This document shows positions 43,851 through 52,563 of a stretch of 64,000 nt of DNA, in pieces (the stretch's first letter is position 1; every line of letters begins with the position of its first letter). This DNA comes from Acidobacteria bacterium RIFCSPLOWO2_12_FULL_68_19 (GTDB taxonomy: Bacteria; Acidobacteriota; Vicinamibacteria; Vicinamibacterales; UBA2999). The notes beneath the pieces are model-generated. The model worked only from the letters and a program-made list of their open reading frames with translations, was not told the DNA's origin and did not search any database. The translations under genes and the position numbers were made by a program. The stretch covers positions 1-64,000 of the forward strand of contig MELF01000025.1 of assembly GCA_001767525.1 (NCBI GenBank), read 5' to 3'.

Positions 43851-45272
43851 TCATCTCCTCGCTGCGAGTTGCACGACGACGTCCCACGTGAAGCGAACGA
43901 ACCGATAGAGCTCGCTCTCGAGGATCCGTTCCTGGTCGCTGTGAGAGCCGAAGCCTTTCGGCGCGTCCTCGGCGTCGACCGCCGGGCCGATGCCGTAGCA
44001 CTGCACCCCCTTGGCACGGAGGTAGGCCATGTCGGTCGCCCCGGTGCTCATGATGGGCAGCGTCGGGGCGCCGTAATGGCGGCGCACCGCGTCCTCGAGC
44101 GCCGTGAACGCCTCGGTCTCGAGGCGCGAGGTGCCTCCGGGCCGGACATCGCGCGGCGCGAACGCCACCTCGACCGACGGGTCGTTCACCGTCTTTCGGA
44201 CGCCGTCGAGCACGGCCGCCGGATCGTCATCCGGCAGAATGCGGAGGTCCAGGCGCGCCACGGCTTCCGAAGGAATCACGTTCAGCCGGTAGCCGCCGTC
44301 GATGATTGTCGGCGACGCGGTCGCGTGCAGCAGGGCCGCCTTGGCCGGATCGTTCGCATGGAAGTAGCGATCCACGCCTGCCGCCTTCTCCGGATCGAGC
44401 ACGTCGCGGTACCGCTGCGCTTCCGCGCCAGACGAGATCTCGGCGAGCCGCGCGAAGTACGTCCGGGTGGTCTCGTTCAGGCGGATCGTCGAGTGCCAGT
44501 CGCCGACGCGCGCGACCGCTGCCGCCAGGTGCACGACGGGATTGCCGACGAGCGGGACCGAGCCGTGGCCCGAGACGCCGCGGGCGGTCAGGTCGATGGC
44601 GCGGGGGATCTTCTCCAGCGTCTGCACGGTGCCGTACCGCACCTCGCCGCGCTCGCGAACCATGCCTCCCGTTTCCGCGAGGCAGTACTCCGCCTCGATC
44701 TCGCGGAGATGCCGGTCGACCATGAACTGGATGCCGACGCGCGTATTCCCCTCTTCGCCCGCTTCCGCCAGGAAGATGACGTCGCGGTCGAGCGGGACGT
44801 CGAGCCGCTTCAGCAGCAGCATGATCATCAGCCCCGTCGTCACGCTGTCCTTGTCGTCGAGCGTGCCGCGGCCGTAGATGTAGCCTCCCTCGCGGGCGGC
44901 GCTGAACGGCGGGTGCGTCCATTTCGCCGGGTCGACGTTGACGACGTCGGTATGGCCCATGAGGAGGAGCGGCCGCTTGCTCCCGTTCCCCTTCAGCCGG
45001 GCCACGACGTTGGGCCGGTTCGGCTCGAGCGTGAAGATCTGGACCGGAATCCCCTCGTGTTCGAGCGTCTGGCGCAGATAGGCGGCCGCCGGCGTCTCGT
45101 TGCCCGGCGGGTCGGCCGTGTCGAACCGCACGAGCGTCTGGAAATGGCGCAGGATTTCGCCCTCGGCCGCCGCCCAGTCGGGCCCGTGGCGCTGCCGGCC
45201 CGATGCCGCAACGGAAAGGCCCAGCACGACCGCCACACAGGCGGCAGCCAGGCGCGTGGGTACGTGCTTCAT
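43851..45272 (-). CDS. Secreted M20-family metallopeptidase
   Basis: A 473-aa dizinc peptidase. A signal peptide (MKHVPTRLAAACVAVVLGLSVAASG) is followed by the catalytic domain: RPLLLMGHTDVVNVDP (first His/Asp), YGRGTLDDKDSVTTGL (bridging Asp), FLAEAGEEGNTRVG (catalytic Glu-Glu), then a dimerisation insert beginning around AIDLTARGVSGHGSVP and the last metal His in GFGSHSDQERI. It probably cleaves peptides or acyl-amino acids in the periplasm. A TATACT box sits 8 bp upstream of ATG 45272. First of the secreted-hydrolase group. Confidence 0.92.
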   Translation of the reverse strand: MKHVPTRLAAACVAVVLGLSVAASGRQRHGPDWAAAEGEILRHFQTLVRFDTADPPGNETPAAAYLRQTLEHEGIPVQIFTLEPNRPNVVARLKGNGSKRPLLLMGHTDVVNVDPAKWTHPPFSAAREGGYIYGRGTLDDKDSVTTGLMIMLLLKRLDVPLDRDVIFLAEAGEEGNTRVGIQFMVDRHLREIEAEYCLAETGGMVRERGEVRYGTVQTLEKIPRAIDLTARGVSGHGSVPLVGNPVVHLAAAVARVGDWHSTIRLNETTRTYFARLAEISSGAEAQRYRDVLDPEKAAGVDRYFHANDPAKAALLHATASPTIIDGGYRLNVIPSEAVARLDLRILPDDDPAAVLDGVRKTVNDPSVEVAFAPRDVRPGGTSRLETEAFTALEDAVRRHYGAPTLPIMSTGATDMAYLRAKGVQCYGIGPAVDAEDAPKGFGSHSDQERILESELYRFVRFTWDVVVQLAARR

Positions 45273-45280
45273 GGAGTCGG

Positions 45281-45286
45281 AGTATA
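45281..45286 (-). promoter_or_regulatory. -10 box (TATACT), possibly leaderless start
   Basis: TATACT on the minus strand ends 8 bp before the M20 peptidase ATG (45272), so transcription likely begins within 1-2 nt of the start codon and no Shine-Dalgarno fits between. Confidence 0.5.
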
Positions 45287-45359
45287 GCGCGCGGGCAGAC
45301 ACAGGTACGTGGACAGATTCGAGTACGGAGTGTCCGGATCGAGCCCGATCTGGCAACGG

Positions 45360-45773
45360 CTAGAGCGGCTGGGAGCGGGCAATCTGAAGGGCGAGACCCA
45401 CGAGCGCCAGAAGGACGCCGACCAACACGCCAACCAGCCACATGAAATGGCGGTCCATCTTCTGGTCCAGGCGGCGCACGTCCGACCGCAGTTCGCTCAT
45501 GTCGGCGCACATCTCAGACCGCAGCCCGCGCATATCCGTGCGCAGCTCCGACCGCAGACCGCCCATCTCTCCGCGCAACTGCCCCATCTCCGCACGCAAC
45601 TGGCCCATCTCCGTGCGTAACTGGCCCGTTTCGGTGCGCAGATCAGACCGCAGTTGGCCCAGTCCGGCGCGGATGCCTCTGACATCGACTCGGAGATCGG
45701 CCACGAGCGCCGTGTGTACCTCCATCCGGCGTTCCAGGTACGCGACCCGCTCGTCCAGGCTCTCCACGCCCAC
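45360..45773 (-). CDS. Coiled-coil protein with C-terminal membrane helix
   Basis: A 137-aa protein. Residues about 5-105 form a long coiled coil whose middle is a run of near-identical heptads (GQLRTEMGQLRAEMGQLRGEMG), with DNA repeating at 21 bp. The C-terminus DRHFMWLVGVLVGVLLALVGLALQIA is a membrane anchor. This DUF1640/CCDC90-like arrangement is widespread; function unknown. The heptad count could vary between strains because of the repeated DNA. A GAGGAGG lies just upstream, with an inverted repeat beside it. Confidence 0.82.
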   Translation of the reverse strand: MGVESLDERVAYLERRMEVHTALVADLRVDVRGIRAGLGQLRSDLRTETGQLRTEMGQLRAEMGQLRGEMGGLRSELRTDMRGLRSEMCADMSELRSDVRRLDQKMDRHFMWLVGVLVGVLLALVGLALQIARSQPL

Positions 45774-45783
45774 AGCCTCCTCG

Positions 45784-45803
45784 ATCGGGCCGTCCGGCCC
45801 GAT
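45784..45803 (-). promoter_or_regulatory. Inverted repeat upstream of the coiled-coil gene
   Basis: ATCGGGCCG and its complement, separated by 2 bp, lie between a TAGAAT -10-like box and the GAGGAGG ribosome site on the minus strand. It could be a protein operator or a leader hairpin. Confidence 0.45.
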
Positions 45804-46047
45804 TCTACATCGTCACCAGCACCCCCTCGCGGGCGCGACGGGGACGCCGCGGTCACGAGCACGAGCTGTGCCATGCGCCGGGGCGACCGCCCTCAGCCGG
45901 TTTCCCTCAAGAATTCCCGCCGCGCAGCCCCAGGGTTTCGATAGACGTGTTCATTTCTGCCGCCGCCGGATGCGGCCTGCGTGGAGGCGGTGCGCAAGAT
46001 GTCCGGCTTCCCCGCATAGCGGTCCAGGCACATGAAGTGGCGGTCGC
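45804..46047. other. Gap without a recognisable gene
   Basis: No convincing gene. A short minus-strand frame contains DRHFM, also found at the membrane end of the neighbouring coiled-coil gene, which may be a trace of local duplication, but the match is only five residues. Confidence 0.35.
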
Positions 46048-46105
46048 GCACCGTCGCACCCTCGCACTCTCGGACGCACCATCGCACCCTCGCACCCTCG
46101 CACCG
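46048..46105. repeat. Octamer tandem repeat (GCACCCTC)
   Basis: Six or seven units: GCACCGTC, GCACCCTC, a 12-bp variant with CGGAC, GCACCATC, GCACCCTC twice and GCACCGTT. They end exactly at the prfB stop codon. Same unit family and same 8/12-bp pattern as 3438-3618. Confidence 0.87.
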
Positions 46106-47243
46106 TTATTCCTCCTCCACCAGCGCCGCCGCCCCCAGCGTCCCGCTCGCCTTCTGCATCAGATACGTTTTGATGAACGGATCGAGGTCGCCGTCGAGCA
46201 CGCGGTTGACGTCGCCCACCTCCACCTTCGTGCGGTGGTCCTTAATCATCTGGTACGGCTGCAGCACGTAGCTCCGGATCTGGCTGCCGAAGCCGATCTC
46301 CTTCTTCGCTCCGGCAATCTGTTCGAGTTTCTGCTGCTGCTCCTTCGTCCTCAGGTCGTAGAGCCGCGCCCGCAGCACCTTCATCGCCGACGAGCGGTTC
46401 TTGTGCTGCGATCGCTCGTTCTGGCACGAGACGACGATCCCGGTGGGCAGATGGGTGATGCGCACCGCCGAGTCGGTCACGTTGACGTGCTGGCCCCCGG
46501 CGCCGCTCGACCGGTAGGTGTCGATGCGGAGGTCCTTGTCCTCGATCTCGACGTCGACGTCCTCGGGCAGCTCGGGCCAGACGAACACCGACGCGAAGGA
46601 GGTGTGGCGCCGCGCCGCCTGATCGAAGGGGGAGATCCGGACGAGCCGGTGCACGCCCGCCTCCGCCGACATGAGGCCGAACGCGTACTCGCCCGTCAAG
46701 GTGAAGGTCGCGCTCTTGATCCCGGCTTCCTCGCCAGGCTGGTAATCGATCACGTCGCGCCGGAAGCCGCGACGCTCGGCCCATTTCAGGTACATCCGGA
46801 GCAGCATCTCGGCCCAGTCCTGCGATTCGGTGCCGCCGGCGCCGGGATGGATGGTCACGATGGCGTTGGCCCGGTCGTGCTCGCCGCCGAGCATCTTCTT
46901 CGTTTCCGCCGCCTCGACTTCCGCCTGGAGCTCGTCGAGACTGCGCACCAGGTCGGCGCCAATGTCCTCGCCCGCGTTCGCCCACTCGACGAGCACGCCG
47001 AGGTCGTCGGCGCGCCGCACGAGCGACCGCCGGAGCGTCTGGTCCTCCTCGAGGCGCCGCCGGCGCTGCATCATCTTCTGCGCGTCGGCCTGGTTGGTCC
47101 AGAAGCCCGGCTCGGCGATCCGCTTCTCTATCTCCGCGAGCTGTTCTTCGAGGCGGGCCCCCTCAAAGATGCCTCCGCAATTCCGCAGCCCGGCTGCTCA
47201 GGTCGTCGTACCGTCGTATCAGATCGTCGATTTCGACTGCCAA
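46106..47243 (-). CDS. prfB: Peptide chain release factor 2 (programmed +1 frameshift)
   Basis: The product is 378 aa after frameshifting. Frame 1 starts at a TTG (47243-47241) preceded by GGAGG with 5 bp spacing, and reads AVEIDDLIRRYDDLSSRAAELRRHL to a TGA at 47165-47163. A +1 shift on CTT-TGA continues as EGARLEEQLAEIEKRIAEPGFW and on through IHPGAGGTESQDWAEML, the GGQ motif in YRSSGAGGQHVNVTDSAVRITHLPTGIVV, and the end VEEE. RF2 releases at UGA/UAA and controls itself by this shift. Its start overlaps the lnt stop by 25 bp. Confidence 0.95.
47163..47174 (-). other. RF2 programmed frameshift site
   Basis: On the minus strand the site reads AGG CAT CTT TGA G. An AGG three nucleotides upstream of CTT can pair with the ribosome's anti-SD, and slow decoding of the in-frame UGA lets the ribosome shift by +1. 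This is the well-known prfB arrangement. Confidence 0.92.
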
Positions 47244-48772
47244 ACACGCCTCCGTTCCCGAATCGTCACGAGCGCCACCGTGGTGACCGCGATCGCCAGG
47301 TAGGCGGCCAGGTCGCCAATCCGCGCATACATCGTACGCCCACTCAGCACCCGCGCCTCCTCGACCAGGCCGACCTGTTCGAAAATGGCGGACCGCCGCA
47401 CGACGCGCCCGTACGGATCGACGACGCCGCTGATGCCGGTGTTGGCGGCGCGGGCGAGGTAGCGTCCCTGCTCGATCGCCCGCATCGACGCCAGCTCGAA
47501 GTGCTGGTACGGCGCCGACGAAGATCCGTACCAGGCGTCGTTGGTGATCGTCGTCAGGAGCTGGCTGCCGGCGGCGACCGCGTCGCGGATGAGCGAGGGA
47601 TAGACCACCTCGTAGCAAATCGCCGTCGTGACGAGGTGCGGCCCCACCGGCAGCAGCACGGCCGAGGTTCCCGGCGCGAACTCCGCCAGCCGCTCGACCA
47701 GGGGCGACACGAAGTACAGCCACTCCTTGAACGGGATGTACTCGCCGAAGGGCACCAGGTGGATCTTGCGGTACACCGCGCCCGTCTCGCCCCGAGGCGT
47801 CACCAGGAAGGCGGCGTTGTAGAGGCGAACGGCGGCGGCGCCGCGATCCACCTCATCGCTCCCGAAGAGAATCGGGACCTGGACTTCGCGCGCCAGCGCC
47901 CGGAGCGCCTCGGCGCCGGCCGGGTCTTCCTCGAACATGAACGGCGTGGAGGATTCCGGCCAGATGACGAACTGGGCGCCCCGGCGTACGGCGTCCCGGG
48001 TCATGGCGATGTAGGTGGTGAAGATCCGCCGCGCCTCGCCCGGATTCCACTTGTCGTCCTGGGCGATGTTCCCCTGGATGAGGCCGATGCGAACCGGCGT
48101 CCCCTCGCGCACGAGCGCGCCGTCGGCGACCCGCCACACCCCCCAGCCGCCGACCGCGGTAAGCGCGGCGAAGGCGGCAGCCACCGCCGCCACGCGCGCC
48201 CGGCCGCCCGTGACAAGGGCATAGGCCAGCGAGCCGTTCACGTAGGCGACGAGCGCCGACAGGCCGTACACGCCGAGCACGCTGGCGAGCTGCGCCACCG
48301 GCAGCACCGTGACCTGGCTGTTGCCGAGCGGCACCCACGGAAACCCGCCAAACAAGGACCCGCGCAGGTACTCCGTCGCCACCCACACGGCCGGGGCGAT
48401 GAGGAGCGCCCGCGCGCCCGCGCCGCGCGCCAGCCGGCTCATGACGAGCGCCGCGAGCGCCGGAAAGAGCGCGAGGTACAACGCCAGCAGGAGCATGGCG
48501 AGTGCCGCCAGCGGCGCCGCCAGGCCACCGAAGGTTCGCAGCACCGCCCCGGTCCAGTAGATCGTGCCGACGAAGTACACGAGGCCGGCGACCAGGCCGA
48601 GCGTGAACGCCCGCAGCGCGCTCATCGGCCGCCCGGCACGCAGCCGTCCGCCGGCAGCCAGCAGCAGCGGGACGAGCGCAATCCAGGCGAACGCGGGGTG
48701 ACCGAACCGGGGAAAGCTCAGCGCGAGCAGTGCGCCCGACAGCAGCGCGAGGAAGTAGTCCAACACCGTCAT
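47219..48772 (-). CDS. lnt: Apolipoprotein N-acyltransferase
   Basis: A 517-aa inner-membrane enzyme adding the third acyl chain to lipoproteins. The first about 220 residues form six or more helices. The nitrilase-fold domain carries the catalytic triad in context: VIWPESSTPFMF (Glu), VYRKIHLVPFGEYIP (Lys) and TTAICYEVVYPSLIRD (Cys). TNDAWYGSSSAPYQHFELASMRAIEQGRYLARAANTG is also typical. The ATG at 48772 fits the usual start TVLDYFLALLSG. It precedes prfB and overlaps it. Fits the lipoprotein theme with lolC/lolD elsewhere in the window. Confidence 0.94.
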   Translation of the reverse strand: MTVLDYFLALLSGALLALSFPRFGHPAFAWIALVPLLLAAGGRLRAGRPMSALRAFTLGLVAGLVYFVGTIYWTGAVLRTFGGLAAPLAALAMLLLALYLALFPALAALVMSRLARGAGARALLIAPAVWVATEYLRGSLFGGFPWVPLGNSQVTVLPVAQLASVLGVYGLSALVAYVNGSLAYALVTGGRARVAAVAAAFAALTAVGGWGVWRVADGALVREGTPVRIGLIQGNIAQDDKWNPGEARRIFTTYIAMTRDAVRRGAQFVIWPESSTPFMFEEDPAGAEALRALAREVQVPILFGSDEVDRGAAAVRLYNAAFLVTPRGETGAVYRKIHLVPFGEYIPFKEWLYFVSPLVERLAEFAPGTSAVLLPVGPHLVTTAICYEVVYPSLIRDAVAAGSQLLTTITNDAWYGSSSAPYQHFELASMRAIEQGRYLARAANTGISGVVDPYGRVVRRSAIFEQVGLVEEARVLSGRTMYARIGDLAAYLAIAVTTVALVTIRERRRVWQSKSTI

Positions 48773-48790
48773 TGTCACCTGAACCCTCGA

Positions 48791-48820
48791 TTGACGGCAC
48801 CTCCTGCCGGGGGCTAGACT
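48791..48820 (+). promoter_or_regulatory. Sigma70-type promoter for the beta-propeller operon
   Basis: TTGACG (48791-48796), an 18-bp spacer, and TAGACT (48815-48820). It lies about 65 bp upstream of the first propeller gene, which has its own CAGGAG ribosome site. This is the best -35/-10 pair I could find in the window. Confidence 0.65.
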
Positions 48821-48885
48821 CCGCGACGACCCTCTGTTCATACCGTGTGACCGACGTTTCGGGACTGATTCAGGAGAAATCTGTC

Positions 48886-50187
48886 ATGACGAGAACCGGG
48901 CGAAAGACGTGGCCGGCGGCACTGCTGCCCGCCGCAGGCGTGGCCGCGATGGTGTGGTACCTGGCCGCGGGGGCGTTCGCGCAGAGCGCGCCGCGCTTCC
49001 TGTTCGATCCGGCGTGGCCCAAACCGCTGCCGAGCAAGTGGAAGATGGGCGGCGTCACGGGCCTCGCCGTCGACCGCAACGACGACGTGTGGGTCCACAA
49101 CCGGCCGAACGACCTGACCGACATCGAGCTCCACGCCGAGCTCACCCCGCCGCTCGCCGACTGCTGCGTGCGGGCGCCGTCGATGATCCATATCAGCAAG
49201 ACCGGCGACGTGATCGGATCCTTCGACGCGCCCCAGGGACACGGCATGGACGTCGACAGCAAGGGATTCGTCTACATCGGCCAGGATACCGTCCGCAAGT
49301 ACGACTCGAAGTCGGGTAAGCTCGTGGCCGAGATCGCCCGGACGCCCGAGCGCGAGGGCGGCGGCGAGGGCGGCCGCGGCGCGGCCGCGCGCGTTCCCGG
49401 GCGCGGAAGCATGGGACCGGTCGCCGGCTTCCTCACGCCGCCAGGCGGCCGCGGGCAGCCGAATCCGGAGGCAGCCGCCAGGGCTGCGGCGGCACGCGCC
49501 GAGTTCCGCAAGAAGTACCCGCCGAGCACGCCGATGGTTGTCGGCGGCCTCGAAGAGATCCGGATCATGGAGGCCGACAACGAGGTCTACGTGGCCGACA
49601 ACTACCTCGGCGGGCGCGTGATGGTCTTCGACCTGACCACTCTCGCGTTCAAGCGCGGCTGGGGCGCCTACGGCAAGCCGCTGGCGCAGGTCAGCACCGA
49701 GGACGCGGACCGCGCCTACACGCCCGGCGGGCCGATGCCGAAGGAGTTCCGCGGACACCTCACGATCAACGTCTCGAACGACGGCCTCGTGTACGCCGCC
49801 GACCGCAACGCCAACCGCATCCATGTCACCACGAAGGACGGCAAGTTCCTCAAGGAGTTCATCGTCGCGCCGACGACCGGCGTCGGCGGCTCCACGGGCG
49901 GTGTCGCCTTCTCGCCCGACAAGGAGCAGCGCTTCCTCTACATCTCCGACCTGACCAACAACAAGATCTGGTTCCTCAACCGGCAGGACGGCCGGATCGT
50001 CGGCCAGATGGGCCAGATGGGCGACAACGGCGGTCTCTGGTACGGCCTGCACATGATTGCCGTCGATTCGCGCGGCACCATCTACACGGGCGAAGTATTC
50101 GCGGGCGAGCGCGTCCAGCGGTTCGTCCCCGCCGAGAGCCCCCGGGGCAAGGTGCTGGAGCAGTTGGCGAAGACGCCGCTCTTCTGA
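48886..50187 (+). CDS. Secreted NHL-type beta-propeller protein (first of a tandem pair)
   Basis: A 433-aa protein with a signal peptide (about 1-32, ending AFAQ). Propeller blades are recognisable as repeated strands: MGGVTGLAVDRNDDVWVHNRP, GHGMDVDSKGFVYIGQDTVRKYD, VYVADNYLGGRVMVFDLTTL, LTINVSNDGLVYAADRNANRIHV, LYISDLTNNKIWFLNRQDG and GTIYTGEVFAGERVQRF. A conserved ADCC and a Gly/Arg-rich insert interrupt the blades. The pattern resembles NHL-repeat / peptidyl-hydroxyglycine lyase-like propellers. The role is unknown. It shares an operon with a paralogue and an amidohydrolase. Confidence 0.85.
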   Translation: MTRTGRKTWPAALLPAAGVAAMVWYLAAGAFAQSAPRFLFDPAWPKPLPSKWKMGGVTGLAVDRNDDVWVHNRPNDLTDIELHAELTPPLADCCVRAPSMIHISKTGDVIGSFDAPQGHGMDVDSKGFVYIGQDTVRKYDSKSGKLVAEIARTPEREGGGEGGRGAAARVPGRGSMGPVAGFLTPPGGRGQPNPEAAARAAAARAEFRKKYPPSTPMVVGGLEEIRIMEADNEVYVADNYLGGRVMVFDLTTLAFKRGWGAYGKPLAQVSTEDADRAYTPGGPMPKEFRGHLTINVSNDGLVYAADRNANRIHVTTKDGKFLKEFIVAPTTGVGGSTGGVAFSPDKEQRFLYISDLTNNKIWFLNRQDGRIVGQMGQMGDNGGLWYGLHMIAVDSRGTIYTGEVFAGERVQRFVPAESPRGKVLEQLAKTPLF

Positions 50188-50194
50188 GGCCGAG

Positions 50195-51487
50195 ATGAAC
50201 GCCCTTCGACCTATCGGGCTCGCGCTCGCCGCCGCGGCGGCCGCGGCGGCGGTCATCGCCACCACCAACCACGACGCGCTCGCGCAGGCATCGGCCGCGC
50301 CGCGATATCTGTTCGACCCGACGTGGCCGAAGCCGCTGCCGAACAAATGGAAGATGGGCGGCGTCACCGGCCTCGCCGTGGACAGCGACGACAACGTCTG
50401 GGTGCTGAACCGCCCGAACGACCTGCGCGACGTCGAGCTGCAGGCGGAGCTGACGCCGCCGGTCGCCGACTGCTGCACCCGTCCGCCGTCGATGATCCAC
50501 TTCGACAAGGCGGGCAACGTCATCGGCTCCTTCGACGCGCCGCAGGGACACGGCATGGACGTCGACTCCCAGGGGTTCGTCTACATCGGCCAGGACACCG
50601 TCCGGAAGTACGACCCGAAGACCGGCATGCAGGTCGGCGAAGTCGCCCGCGCGCCCGAGACCGAAGGGGGGCGCGGCGGCGGCGGACGCGGTCAGGCGGC
50701 GCGCGTGCCGGGCCGCGGCAGCCCGGGGCCGACCGGCACCGTCCCGCAGCAGGGCCGCGGGACGCCGGATCCGGCCGCCCAGGAGAAGCAGCGCGCGGCG
50801 GTCTCGGCCTTCCGCGCCAAGTACCCGCCGTCCTCGCCGATGATCCTCGGTCAGAGCGAGGAAATCCGCATCATCGAATCGGACGGCGAGATGTACGTGG
50901 CCGACAGCTACCTGGGCGGACGCGTCATGGTCTACGACCTGAAGACGCTGGCGTTCAAGCGCGGCTGGGGCGCGTACGGCAAGCCGCTCTCCGAGATCAG
51001 CATCAACGACGCCGACCACGACTACACGCCGAACGGGCCGATGCCGAAGGACTTCGCCGGCCACCTGACGCTGAACGTCTCGAGCGACGGGCTCGTCTAC
51101 GCGGCCGACCGCAACGCCAACCGCATCCACGTCACCGACAAGAACGGCAAGTTCCTGAAGGAGTTCGTCGTGGCGCCGCAGACCGGGGCGGGCGGCTCGA
51201 CCGGCGGCGTGGCGTTCTCGCCCGACAAGGAGCAGCGGTTCCTGTTCATCTCGGACTTGACGAACGACAAGATCTGGTTCCTCAACCGTACCGACGGGAA
51301 GGTGATCGGCAACATGGGGAACCGCGGCGAGAACGGAGGCCAGTGGTTCGGGCTCCATATGATCGCCGTCGATTCGCAGGGCAACATCTACACGGGCGAG
51401 GTGTACAACGGCGAGCGGGTGCAGCGCTTCGTGCCCTCCGCGAGCGCCCGGGGCAAGCTGCTCACCGAGCTCATCGCGATCCGATGA
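50195..51487 (+). CDS. Secreted NHL-type beta-propeller protein (second of a tandem pair)
   Basis: A 430-aa paralogue of the upstream gene: the same signal-peptide start, WPKPLPNKWKMGGVTGLAVDSDDNVW, ADCCTRPPSMIHFD, GQDTVRKYDPKTG, the GR-rich insert, YVADSYLGGRVMVYD, YAADRNANRIHV and the C-terminal blade YTGEVYNGERVQRF. Most blades are very similar, which indicates a recent tandem duplication. It starts 7 bp after the first copy and its stop overlaps the amidohydrolase start as ATGA. Confidence 0.86.
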   Translation: MNALRPIGLALAAAAAAAAVIATTNHDALAQASAAPRYLFDPTWPKPLPNKWKMGGVTGLAVDSDDNVWVLNRPNDLRDVELQAELTPPVADCCTRPPSMIHFDKAGNVIGSFDAPQGHGMDVDSQGFVYIGQDTVRKYDPKTGMQVGEVARAPETEGGRGGGGRGQAARVPGRGSPGPTGTVPQQGRGTPDPAAQEKQRAAVSAFRAKYPPSSPMILGQSEEIRIIESDGEMYVADSYLGGRVMVYDLKTLAFKRGWGAYGKPLSEISINDADHDYTPNGPMPKDFAGHLTLNVSSDGLVYAADRNANRIHVTDKNGKFLKEFVVAPQTGAGGSTGGVAFSPDKEQRFLFISDLTNDKIWFLNRTDGKVIGNMGNRGENGGQWFGLHMIAVDSQGNIYTGEVYNGERVQRFVPSASARGKLLTELIAIR

Positions 51488-52536
51488 ACCACACGCGGCG
51501 GCGCTTCCTGGCCGGAATGACCGCGCTCGGCGCGGCCGCCGTGGCGTCGCGCCCCCGCTTGCTCGCGCAGGTGGCGGCGGGTCCGGCGGGACCCGCCGCA
51601 GCTCCTGCGCCGCATCGCATCGACGTCCACTGCCACTTCTCGGCGCCGGGATTCATCGCCGCCATCAAGGCGCGGAACACGGGCCAGCTTCCGCTGATGA
51701 ACTGGAGCGTCGCCCGGACGCTCGAAGACATGGACCGGGACGGCGTCGGAACCTCGATCGTCTCGACGAGCGAGCCGGGCGTCTGGTTCGGCGATCACGA
51801 AGCGGCCAGGCGGCTGGCCCGCGAGTGCAACGAGTACGGCGCCAGGCTGATGGCGGACCACCCCGGCCGGTTCGGCGTGTTCGCCACGCTGCCGCTGCCC
51901 GACGTCGAGGGGGCGCTGCGCGAAATCGCGTACGCCTTCGACACGCTGAAGGCGGACGGCGCCTGCTTCCTCAGCAGCTACCAGGGGAAGTACCTCGGCG
52001 ATCCGGCCTTCACGCCGGTCATGGAGGAGCTCAACCGCCGCCGGGCCGTCGTCTACACGCATCCGGTCAGGGCGGAGTGCTGCGCCAACCTGCTGCCGAA
52101 CGGGCGCGCCCTCGGCATCACCTTGTCGACCGAGACCACGCTGACCATTGCCAGCGTGCTGTTCAGCGGCGCCGCCGCCCGGTTCCCGGACATTCGCTTC
52201 ATCTGGTCGCACGGCGGCGGTACCATGCCGTACATCACCGGGCGGTTCGGGGTGAACGCGAACGCGAAGACGCCGGAGCTGCCCAACGGCGTGCTGTACG
52301 AGATCCAGAAGTTCTATTACGACACGGCGCAGGCGTTCAACGAGTACACGCTGCCGACCTTCACGAAGCTCGTGCCGCTTCCGCACATGCTGTTCGGCAC
52401 CGACTATCCATTCGCGCGCGCGGAGACGGTGACCGAGGGGCTCACGAGCTTTCGCTTCAGCGCCCCCGCCCAGCGTGCCATCGAGCGCGACAACGCGCTG
52501 GCGCTCTTCCCGCGGCTGCGGCAGGCCGGCGCGTAG
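51484..52536 (+). CDS. Secreted amidohydrolase (ACMSD/amidohydrolase-2 family)
   Basis: A 350-aa TIM-barrel hydrolase or decarboxylase. The N-terminus NHTRRRFLAGMTALGAAAVAS is a twin-arginine signal. HRIDVHCHFSAPGF holds the first metal-binding HxH; RRRAVVYTHPVR and FPDIRFIWSHGGGTMPYI give further His ligands; HMLFGTDYPFARAE gives the catalytic Asp. Such proteins act on aromatic acids or related substrates. Coupled to two beta-propeller genes by an ATGA overlap, it may act on the same extracytoplasmic substrate. Confidence 0.88.
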   Translation: MNHTRRRFLAGMTALGAAAVASRPRLLAQVAAGPAGPAAAPAPHRIDVHCHFSAPGFIAAIKARNTGQLPLMNWSVARTLEDMDRDGVGTSIVSTSEPGVWFGDHEAARRLARECNEYGARLMADHPGRFGVFATLPLPDVEGALREIAYAFDTLKADGACFLSSYQGKYLGDPAFTPVMEELNRRRAVVYTHPVRAECCANLLPNGRALGITLSTETTLTIASVLFSGAAARFPDIRFIWSHGGGTMPYITGRFGVNANAKTPELPNGVLYEIQKFYYDTAQAFNEYTLPTFTKLVPLPHMLFGTDYPFARAETVTEGLTSFRFSAPAQRAIERDNALALFPRLRQAGA

Positions 52537-52563
52537 CCGCCGCCGAGCCACCTGCCGGGCATC

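Noticed and set aside
45893-46087. A short minus-strand frame sharing DRHFM with the coiled-coil protein
   Set aside because: Only five residues match and the rest has no similarity. It was noted only as a possible trace of duplication.
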